Shown here: piece after piece, positions 39,052 to 47,105 of the stretch
How positions within the stretch are numbered: position 1 is the first letter of the stretch
Layout of the letters: each line of letters begins with the position of its first letter
From: Nocardiopsis potens DSM 45234
GTDB taxonomy: Bacteria > Actinomycetota > Actinomycetes > Streptosporangiales > Streptosporangiaceae
Direction: 5' to 3'
Length of the DNA: 47,105 nt
NCBI RefSeq assembly: GCF_000341105.1
Contig: NZ_ANBB01000058.1
Location: 1-47,105 of the forward strand
Notes under the pieces: model-generated
Database searches by the model: none
What the model was told of the DNA's origin: nothing
What the model saw: the letters and a program-made list of their open reading frames with translations, nothing else
Program-made: the position numbers and the translations under genes

Positions 39052-41025
39052 GTGGCTGAGACTTCGCAGGGGCAAGAGGCCCTGTCCAATCTGCTTCACG
39101 AGTCGCGTCGCTTTCCTCCGCCCGCAGACCTCGCCGCAGCGGCCAACGTGAAGGCCGACGCCTACGAGACCGCCGCCGCAGACCGCACCGCCTTCTGGGC
39201 GGAGCAGGCCGGCCGGCTGCGCTGGGAGAAGCCCTGGGACACCGTCCTGGACTGGCAGCCCCCCTTCGCCAAGTGGTTCACCGGCGGCGAGATCAACGTC
39301 GCGGTCAACTGCCTGGACCGGCACGTCGAGGCGGGCCTGGGCGACCGCGTCGCCTACCACTGGGAGGGCGAGCCGGGCGACACCCGCACCATCACCTACG
39401 CCCAGCTCAAGGACATGGTCTGCCAGGCCGCCAACGCCCTGCTCGAACTGGGCGTGACCAAGGGCGACCGGGTCGCCATCTACATGCCGATGATCCCGGA
39501 GACGGTCGTCGCGATGCTGGCCTGCGCCCGCATCGGCGCCGTGCACATGGTGGTCTTCGGCGGCTTCTCGGTGGACGCACTGGGCACTCGGCTCGACGAC
39601 AGCGCGGCCAAGGTCGTCGTCACGGCCGACGGCGGGTACCGGCGCGGCGCGCCCAGCTCGCTCAAGCCCGCGGTCGACCAGGCGGTCGCCGAGCGCCCCG
39701 CGGTCGAGCACGTGCTGGTGGTCCGGCGCACCGGCCAGGAGGTCGACTGGACCGAGGGCCGCGACGTGTGGTGGCACGACATCGTCGACCGGCAGAGCAC
39801 CGAGCACGCCGCCGAGGGCCATGACGCCGAGCACCCGCTGTACATCATGTACACCAGCGGCACCACCGCCAAGCCCAAGGGCATCCTGCACACCACCGGC
39901 GGCTACCTCACCCAGGTCTCCTACACGCACTGGGCGGTCTTCGACATCAAGCCGGAGACCGACGTGTTCTGGACCGCGGCCGACATCGGCTGGGTGACCG
40001 GGCACTCCTACATCGTCTACGGGCCGCTCTCCAACGGCGCGACCTCGGTCATGTACGAGGGCACCCCGGACACCCCGCACAAGGGCCGGTTCTGGGAGAT
40101 CGTCGAGAAGTACAGGGTGACCATCGCCTACATGGCGCCCACCGCGATCCGCACCTTCATGAAGTGGGGCGCGGAGATCCCGGCCCGGTTCGACATGTCC
40201 AGCCTGCGCATCCTCGGCTCGGTCGGCGAACCGATCAACCCCGAGGCCTACGTCTGGTACCGCAAGCACATCGGCGGCGACCGCACCCCGGTGGTGGACA
40301 CCTGGTGGCAGACCGAGACCGGGGCGATCATGGTCAGCCCGCTGCCCGGGGTCACCGAGGGCAAGCCCGGCGCCGCCATGCGCCCGCTGCCCGGCCTGGC
40401 GGTGGACGTCGTCGACGAGAAGGGCGAACCGGTCGGCGACGGCGAGGGCGGCTACATCGTCGTCCGCGAGCCGTGGCCGTCCATGCTCCGCGGCATCTGG
40501 GGCGACCCGGAGCGGTACAAGGACACCTACTGGTCCCGGTTCGACGGCCTCTACTTCCCCGGCGACGGCGCCAAGAAGGACGAGGACGGCGACCTCTGGC
40601 TGCTCGGCCGGGTCGACGACGTCATGCTCGTCTCCGGGCACAACATCTCCACCACCGAGGTGGAGTCGGCCCTGGTCTCGCACTCCGCGGTCGCCGAGGC
40701 CGCCGTGGTGGGCGCCAAGGACCCGGTCTCCGGCCAGGCCATCGTCTCCTTCGTGATCCTGCGCGGCGAGGCCGGCGACGGCGGCGAGGCCCTGCTCAAG
40801 GAGCTCCGCGACCACGTCGCCTCCTCGCTCGGCCCGATCGCCAAGCCGCGCAAGATCATGGTCGTCCCGGAGCTGCCCAAGACCCGGTCCGGCAAGATCA
40901 TGCGCCGCCTCCTCCGCGACGTCGCGGAGAACCGGGAGCTGGGCGACGTCTCCACGCTCACCGACGCCGGATCCATGAAGACGATCAGGGACGCGTTCGG
41001 CTCGGCCGGCGGTGACGACGAGTAG
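39052..41025 (+). CDS. acs: acetyl-CoA synthetase
   Basis: This 657-residue AMP-forming enzyme has the family length. It shows the P-loop-like [12 protein letters not shown], the acetate-pocket region [34 protein letters not shown] and the C-terminal hinge [17 protein letters not shown]. The catalytic lysine lies in [10 protein letters not shown], the site where Acs is switched off by acetylation. It makes acetyl-CoA from acetate, ATP and CoA in the cytoplasm. The GTG has AAAGGAG about 9 bases upstream. A near-perfect hairpin follows the stop. Counterpart of Rv3667. Confidence 0.97.
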   Translation: MAETSQGQEALSNLLHESRRFPPPADLAAAANVKADAYETAAADRTAFWAEQAGRLRWEKPWDTVLDWQPPFAKWFTGGEINVAVNCLDRHVEAGLGDRVAYHWEGEPGDTRTITYAQLKDMVCQAANALLELGVTKGDRVAIYMPMIPETVVAMLACARIGAVHMVVFGGFSVDALGTRLDDSAAKVVVTADGGYRRGAPSSLKPAVDQAVAERPAVEHVLVVRRTGQEVDWTEGRDVWWHDIVDRQSTEHAAEGHDAEHPLYIMYTSGTTAKPKGILHTTGGYLTQVSYTHWAVFDIKPETDVFWTAADIGWVTGHSYIVYGPLSNGATSVMYEGTPDTPHKGRFWEIVEKYRVTIAYMAPTAIRTFMKWGAEIPARFDMSSLRILGSVGEPINPEAYVWYRKHIGGDRTPVVDTWWQTETGAIMVSPLPGVTEGKPGAAMRPLPGLAVDVVDEKGEPVGDGEGGYIVVREPWPSMLRGIWGDPERYKDTYWSRFDGLYFPGDGAKKDEDGDLWLLGRVDDVMLVSGHNISTTEVESALVSHSAVAEAAVVGAKDPVSGQAIVSFVILRGEAGDGGEALLKELRDHVASSLGPIAKPRKIMVVPELPKTRSGKIMRRLLRDVAENRELGDVSTLTDAGSMKTIRDAFGSAGGDDE

Positions 41026-41037
41026 CGCCCCACCGGC

Positions 41038-41079
41038 GCGCGGCGGGCCCCGGGGACGGCTTCCCGGGGCCCGCCGCGC
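41038..41079 (+). terminator. terminator hairpin after acs
   Basis: Perfect 17-base arms, GCGCGGCGGGCCCCGGG (41038-41054) and its complement (41063-41079), with an 8-base loop GACGGCTT, begin 12 bases after the acs stop. Confidence 0.8.
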
Positions 41080-41189
41080 ACCCCGGCCCGGGGCGCGGGG
41101 CCCGTGAAGGGTGTGCCGCAGAGAACCCCTGGGGCAGGGGATGTGGAAAGATGCGGGGGACGTTCGGCGGAAGGAAGGGAGCGACCGCG

Positions 41190-41630
41190 ATGCCCGACAA
41201 CCCGTCGGAGGGCCGGCCGGCCGACGAGTACGACGCCGCGGAGCTGTCCATCGGGCAGCTGGTCTCCGAGGCGAGCGGCGGCATGTCCAAGCTCGTCCGG
41301 CTCGAACTGGAGATGGCCAAGCTCGAACTGGCCCGGGACGCCAAGCAGGTCGGCAAGGGCTCGGGGCTGTTCGTCGCCGCGGCCGTCTTCCTCCACCTGG
41401 TCCTGGTCCTCGGCTCGATCACCCTGGGCTTCCTCTTCTACGAGGTGGTCGGCCTCTCCGCCACGCTGTCCTTCCTCATCGTCACGGTGATCTACCTCGT
41501 CGTCGCGGCGATCCTGATCGGCATCGGCGTGCTCCACCTGCGGAAGATCCGCGGGCTCGAAGGGTTCGGCGCCACGATGGCCGACACCGCGGCGCTGTTC
41601 GACCGGGACCGCCCGGCCTCCCAGCGCTGA
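41190..41630 (+). CDS. holin-superfamily-like integral membrane protein (Rv3669-type)
   Basis: This 146-residue protein has a hydrophilic N-terminus and an amphipathic helix with ELSIGQLVSEASGGMSKLVRLELE. Two membrane helices follow (about 70-92 and 97-121), then a charged tail with LRKIRGLEGFG. It fits the actinobacterial 'putative holin-X/phage holin family' group, which is chromosomal and not phage-derived; no lysis function is implied. The ATG at 41190 is preceded by GGAAGGAAGGGAG. It starts an operon with the hydrolase and DUF309 genes. Confidence 0.82.
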   Translation: MPDNPSEGRPADEYDAAELSIGQLVSEASGGMSKLVRLELEMAKLELARDAKQVGKGSGLFVAAAVFLHLVLVLGSITLGFLFYEVVGLSATLSFLIVTVIYLVVAAILIGIGVLHLRKIRGLEGFGATMADTAALFDRDRPASQR

Positions 41631-41655
41631 CCGGGCCCGGAGCCCGCCCGCGCCC

Positions 41656-42609
41656 ATGGCCGACCCGACCGACGAATCGGCGGTCCTCATCGACGGGCCG
41701 TGGAAGCACCGCACGGTGAGCGCCGCCGGAACCCGGTTCCACGTCGCCGAGGCCGGCGACGGCCCGCTCGTGCTGCTGCTGCACGGCTTCCCGCAGTTCT
41801 GGTGGACCTGGCACGGCCAGCTCGCCTCGCTCGCCGAGGCCGGCTACCGGGCCGTCGCCGCCGACCTGCGCGGCATCGGCGCCAGCGACAAGCCGCCGCG
41901 CGGCTACGACCTGATCACCGCGGCCTCCGACGCCGCCGGGCTGGTCCGCGCGCTCGGCGCGGCCGACGCCGCCGTGGTCGGGCACGGAACCGGCGGGCTG
42001 ATCGCCTGGACCATGGCCGGCTACTTCCCCTGGGTGATGCGGCGCCTCGCGGTGGTCTCCGCCCCGCACCCGGTCCGGCTCCGCCGGGCCGTGCTCACCT
42101 CCCCCGCCCAGGCCTGGGCGGCGCGCGGCCTCCTCGCCCACCAGGCGCCGATGGCGCCGGAGCGGCTGCTCGCCGCGGACGGCGCCGCCCGCGTCGGGGC
42201 GCTGCTCCGCTCCTGGTCCCGGCCGGGCTGGCCGGACCCCGAGACCGAGCGGCACTGCCGGGCGGCGTTCGGCGTCCCCGGCGCGGCGCACTGCTCGCTG
42301 GAGTACCACCGCTGGCTGTTCCGCTCCCAGGCGCGGCCGGACGGCCACCGCTACATGCGCCGGATGCGCGCCCCCATCGGCGTCCCGGTGCTCCAGGTGC
42401 ACGGCGAGCGCGACCCGTTCCTGCTCCCGCGGGCGGCGCGCGGCTCCGGGCGGCACGTGGACGCCCCCTACCGGTGGCGGCTGATCCGGGGCGCCGGGCA
42501 CTTCCCGCACCAGGAGCGGCCGGAGGCGTTCGACGCCGCGCTGCTCGGCTGGCTGGGCGACACCGAACCCGACGACTGGGGCCCGGAGCGGACCGGGCAG
42601 AATCGGTGA
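41656..42609 (+). CDS. epoxide-hydrolase-like alpha/beta hydrolase lacking the nucleophile
   Basis: This 317-residue protein of the EphE-type has HGFPQFWWTW (oxyanion-hole HGFP, about 43-52), ADLRGIGASDKPPRGYDL, and the nucleophile elbow VVGHGTGGLIAW. Where epoxide hydrolases have Asp in GHDxGG, this protein has Gly111. The acid (VHGERDPFLLP) and histidine (GAGHFPHQERPE) are kept. Either it has lost hydrolase activity or Thr112 or another residue acts. The start is an ATG at 41656. Counterpart of Rv3670 beside marP in mycobacteria, but here it is 16 kb away from marP. Confidence 0.85.
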   Translation: MADPTDESAVLIDGPWKHRTVSAAGTRFHVAEAGDGPLVLLLHGFPQFWWTWHGQLASLAEAGYRAVAADLRGIGASDKPPRGYDLITAASDAAGLVRALGAADAAVVGHGTGGLIAWTMAGYFPWVMRRLAVVSAPHPVRLRRAVLTSPAQAWAARGLLAHQAPMAPERLLAADGAARVGALLRSWSRPGWPDPETERHCRAAFGVPGAAHCSLEYHRWLFRSQARPDGHRYMRRMRAPIGVPVLQVHGERDPFLLPRAARGSGRHVDAPYRWRLIRGAGHFPHQERPEAFDAALLGWLGDTEPDDWGPERTGQNR

Positions 42610-42638
42610 TGCAGGGGGCGGAGAGCCGAGGAGGGGCC

Positions 42639-43124
42639 GTGAACGGGCAGCCGGGCGCACGCGATCGCAACGCCGACGGGAGGGCGCAGAACCAGCGCCC
42701 CCGGGACCGCTACGGCCGGCCGCTGCCCTACGGCTCGCCCGGGGTGCCGCGGGTTCCCGACGACGCGGTCTTCGCCCCGGAGGAAGGGCTGGACGAGGCG
42801 CAGCGCCTGCTGGACGAGGGGTACGCCTTCCACGCCCACGAGGTCCTGGAAGCGGTGTGGAAGGGCGTCGAGGGGCCCGAGCGCGAGCTCTGGCGCGGCC
42901 TGGCGCAGATCGCCGTGGGGCTGACCCACGCCCAGCGCGGCAACCGGGTCGGGGCGGCGCGGCTGCTGCGCCGCGGCGCCGGCGCGGTGGAGCCGTTCGC
43001 CCCCGGCGCCCCGTCCGGCGTCGACGCGGCGGGCGCCGCGGCCTTCGCGCGCACGGTCGCCGACGCGGTGGAGGCCGGGGCGGACGCCCCGGTGGACCCG
43101 GCCGGCCTGCGGCTCCGCCGCTGA
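42639..43124 (+). CDS. DUF309 family protein
   Basis: This 161-residue protein has the DUF309 signature AFHAHEVLEAVWKG and ELWRGLAQIAVGLTHAQRG, then GAARLLRRGA. The family is all-helical with conserved histidines and tryptophan and unknown function. I chose the GTG at 42639 with GAGGAGG just upstream. An ATG at 42609 overlaps the preceding stop by one base (TGATG) and would add 10 residues. It is the last gene of the holin-like/hydrolase operon, followed by a palindrome element. Confidence 0.85.
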   Translation: MNGQPGARDRNADGRAQNQRPRDRYGRPLPYGSPGVPRVPDDAVFAPEEGLDEAQRLLDEGYAFHAHEVLEAVWKGVEGPERELWRGLAQIAVGLTHAQRGNRVGAARLLRRGAGAVEPFAPGAPSGVDAAGAAAFARTVADAVEAGADAPVDPAGLRLRR

Positions 43125-43138
43125 CCCCGCCTCCCCCC

Positions 43139-43194
43139 GTTGATCCCGGCGTCGCCGCGGTCTCGACCGGCTTCGAGACGGCGACGGCGCCGAG
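43139..43194. repeat. long palindrome element 4 (divergent family member)
   Basis: The left arm GTTGATCCCGGCGTCGCCGC... and the right arm ending GCCGAGATCAGC pair at 23 of 28 positions around a short CCGGCT loop. Outer sequences (GATCyCGGCGTCGC) match elements 1-3, but the centre is TCTCGA-CCGGCT-TCGAGA rather than CAGAGCGCTCTG. It lies 14 bases after the DUF309 stop. Coordinates are accurate to about 2 bases. Confidence 0.7.
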
Positions 43195-43731
43195 ATCAGC
43201 GCGGAGGGGCGGACGGCGGGGTGTGCTGGGCCACACATCGGGCGAATCGGTGGCGCCGCGCGCCGCGGTCCGGTTTGCTGCGTTCGGGAGCCGTGCGCGG
43301 GAGCGCCGGCGGTGCCGCCGGGGGCCGTGCGGCGCGGGGGAACAACGGGACGGATGGGGCCTCTGCCCGTTGAATGGGGCTTTGGGAATTTCCTCCGCAT
43401 TTCATGTCAGAGGTTTCCAGGCGCGTTGAATAGGGAATGACGTCGCCTATATAGGTAAATATCCTACCTGGAAGATCACCGGCGGGTCACATATTCCGCG
43501 TGGACGCGGTAACTCTGGACCCGGCCCTCACATTTCAACCCTCCGATGCGTAGAATCCCGGAACATCGTGCCCGTTGAAAACAGCGGAATCGGTGACCGG
43601 AAAAAGCTGTAAATGGTGGTGGCACCCGCATGACCCTGCTTCGTGCGCCGTCGGGCCGCTCCCACGGGCCCGTTCCGGGTGGCGGCGCGCCCTCGCGGGG
43701 CCGGAACGTGCCCGTCTCGTAGGAGGACGGA
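43195..43731 (+). promoter_or_regulatory. long AT-richer upstream region and 5' leader of hppA
   Basis: From about 43370 to 43620 the base composition is clearly less GC-rich than the rest of the window. Seen here: palindrome CCTATATAGG (43446-43455), a -10-like TAGAAT (43551-43556), three consecutive tryptophan codons TGGTGGTGG in the frame TGT-AAA-TGG-TGG-TGG-CAC-CCG (about 43608-43628), and a 30-codon frame 43630-43722 whose TAG overlaps the AGGAGG ribosome site of hppA. A long regulated leader is plausible; no known riboswitch is recognised. Confidence 0.45.
43630..43722 (+). CDS. possible upstream ORF before hppA
   Basis: An ATG at 43630 opens 30 codons (MTLLRAPSGRSHGPVPGGGA...), stopping at TAG 43720-43722, which overlaps the hppA Shine-Dalgarno AGGAGG (43721-43726). 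The upstream site is weak (GGTGG). If translated, its terminating ribosome would sit on the hppA initiation region. Confidence 0.25.
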   Translation: MTLLRAPSGRSHGPVPGGGAPSRGRNVPVS

Positions 43732-46203
<2,472 letters not shown>

Positions 46204-46234
46204 GGACCGCCCTGCGGCGAAGCGGCGAAGCGGC

Positions 46235-46274
46235 GGAGGGGCCGCCCGGAACAGAGGATCCGGGCGGCCCCTCC
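46235..46274 (+). terminator. terminator hairpin after hppA
   Basis: Perfect 15-base arms GGAGGGGCCGCCCGG (46235-46249) and CCGGGCGGCCCCTCC (46260-46274) around a 10-base loop, 31 bases after the stop codon. Confidence 0.85.
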
Positions 46275-46351
46275 CGCATGATGTCCATAGGCTGGTGGTG
46301 CGGCGCGGTTCTCAGGAGCGCCGCGGAGCCGCAGGGAAGGGAAGAGCCGAC

Positions 46352-46444
46352 GTGTCCGGAATGAAAGGCCTGGTCGTGGTCCTCGGGATCATGCTGGGCA
46401 TGATGGCGGTGCTCGCGATCATCGCCACGGTGCTGTCGCCGTGA
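46352..46444 (+). CDS. 30-residue single-helix membrane peptide
   Basis: A GTG with GGAAGGGAAGAG upstream opens 30 codons: MSGMKG, then a hydrophobic helix of about 22 residues rich in V, L, I, M and A, ending TVLSP. The stop TGA overlaps the sixA start (GTGA), so the two are translationally coupled. It has no charge beyond one lysine. Length, ribosome site and overlap make it more than chance, though it is below the size most gene finders accept. The function is unknown; it may tether or regulate a partner at the membrane. Confidence 0.6.
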   Translation: MSGMKGLVVVLGIMLGMMAVLAIIATVLSP

Positions 46445-46929
46445 GCGGGCGCCTGGTGATCCTCCGCCACGCGAAGGCGGAGCACGGCACCGGGGGCGAC
46501 GACCACGCGCGCCGCCTCACCGGGAAGGGCCGCGCCCAGGCGCGCGCGGTGGGACTGCGGCTGGCCGAGGCCGGCCTCCTCCCGGACCTGGCGATCTGCT
46601 CGACCGCGGCGCGCACCCGGGAGACCCTGGAACTCGCCCTGGGGGAGATGCCCGACGGGCCGGCCCCCGGCTTCGAGGCCGAATACGAGGACGCCGCCTA
46701 CGCCGCGGACGTGGACACCCTCTTCGACCTCGTCAACGCCGTCCCCCGGGAAGTGGGCACCCTGCTCCTGGTCGGACACAACCCCGCGGTGGCCCAGCTC
46801 GCCTCCGCGTTCGTCGACGGGGGAACCTTCGTCTCCTTCCCGCCGGCGTCGGTGGCGGTCGTCTCCCTGGAGGTCGACTGGCTCTACGCGGCCCCGGGAA
46901 CCGGCAGCGGGTACCTGCTGGAGGGCTGA
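46441..46929 (+). CDS. sixA: SixA-type histidine phosphatase
   Basis: This 162-residue protein has the histidine-phosphatase motif LVILRHAKAEHG (RHG-like RHAKAEH, about residues 8-14) and LLLVGHNPAVAQL with the second catalytic histidine. LTGKGRAQARAVGLRL and STAARTRETLELAL complete the pattern. SixA proteins dephosphorylate phosphohistidine in phosphorelay or PTS-type proteins. The GTG overlaps the stop of the 30-residue membrane peptide gene. After the stop, a GC decamer GGCGCCGTCC is repeated twice in tandem, plus a partial copy (46944-46970), and may terminate the transcript. Confidence 0.9.
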   Translation: MSGRLVILRHAKAEHGTGGDDHARRLTGKGRAQARAVGLRLAEAGLLPDLAICSTAARTRETLELALGEMPDGPAPGFEAEYEDAAYAADVDTLFDLVNAVPREVGTLLLVGHNPAVAQLASAFVDGGTFVSFPPASVAVVSLEVDWLYAAPGTGSGYLLEG

Positions 46930-46972
46930 CGCCGGGGGCCGAAGGCGCCGTCCGGCGCCGTCCGGCGCTGGT

Positions 46973-47001
46973 TTGTCAGGGGTTCACCTTGCGGCTATAG
47001 T
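46973..47001 (+). promoter_or_regulatory. strong sigma-70-type promoter near window end
   Basis: TTGTCA (46973-46978) and TATAGT (46996-47001) are separated by exactly 17 bases, the best housekeeping-type promoter in the window. The transcript would start near 47008 and its gene lies beyond the right edge; no start codon with a convincing frame is visible by 47105. Confidence 0.65.
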
Positions 47002-47105
47002 CGTCCGAGTCGCCTGGAGCGGGGTCAACGATCCCGGGCCCGGGCGGCGGTCTTCTGAGGCCGGAACGAACACCCGATCAGCGGAGCTGAAGAGGGTGGG
47101 CGGGG

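Noticed and set aside
38905-40815. 636-codon minus-strand open frame
   Set aside because: Antisense of acs; His/Asp/Val-rich mirror composition with no domain.
41190-41630. Phage holin, suggesting a prophage
   Set aside because: No other phage genes are near. The gene belongs to a conserved chromosomal operon; the holin name is only a superfamily label.
47002-47105. Riboswitch or rRNA leader after the terminal promoter
   Set aside because: Only about 100 bases are visible and no known consensus is recognised; the strong promoter alone does not identify the product.

Overview
The window is chromosomal DNA of a very GC-rich actinomycete. GTG starts are frequent, third codon positions are almost all G or C, and several genes look leaderless. 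The gene set (bldG with its ATPase partner, a Tad pilus locus with ssd, acs, crp, nth, marP, a Get3/ArsA-like pair, a PASTA-type penicillin-binding protein) is the conserved neighbourhood known from Streptomyces (around bldG to crp) and Mycobacterium (Rv3649-Rv3683). The family could be Nocardiopsidaceae or another Streptosporangiales group, but that is inference. I see no rRNA, tRNA, CRISPR array or insertion sequence.

Layout. 1-8.6 kb is accessory: a truncated membrane protein, a broken DUF1963 gene, a MarR-controlled EamA exporter/NmrA operon with twin operators, an antibiotic-resistance type ABC-F gene behind a WhiB7-like promoter with overlapping leader peptides, a proline-rich membrane protein ending in CWWFFC, an FkbM methyltransferase and a repeat-type hypothetical protein. 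8.6-13.2 kb holds an FMN reductase/flavin monooxygenase pair, its PucR-type neighbour and an alkylsulfatase-like hydrolase. 13.4-26.5 kb is conserved core: metallophosphoesterase, YqeY, PBP, two ArsA/Get3-like ATPases, DUF4177, RidA, NUDIX, MBL hydrolase, Crp, Nth, NUDIX, MarP and a second MBL hydrolase. 26.5-30.9 kb holds a small helix-rich ORF, a lipoprotein cyclophilin, an anti-sigma-type ATPase, BldG and an MrfA/Hrq1-like helicase. 31-37.3 kb is the Tad locus (pilin-like genes on +; TadC, TadB, TadA, Ssd on -), flanked on both sides by DnaA-box-like sequences. 38-46.9 kb holds a degenerate Fic-fold protein, acs, a holin-like membrane protein, an epoxide-hydrolase-like protein without its nucleophile, DUF309, the proton-pumping pyrophosphatase, a 30-residue membrane peptide and SixA. 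The window ends in a strong promoter for a gene beyond the edge.

How the genes relate. The core genes concern cell-wall synthesis (PBP, MPE), acid and envelope stress (MarP), base-excision repair (Nth), cAMP control (Crp with its own site), development and stress signalling (BldG and ATPase) and energy metabolism (Acs, HppA). Strong GC hairpins without T tracts close most transcription units. A family of long intergenic palindromes with the core CAGAGCGCTCTG occurs three times, with a related fourth element. A WhiB gene expected between the ArsA-like pair and the PBP is not there.
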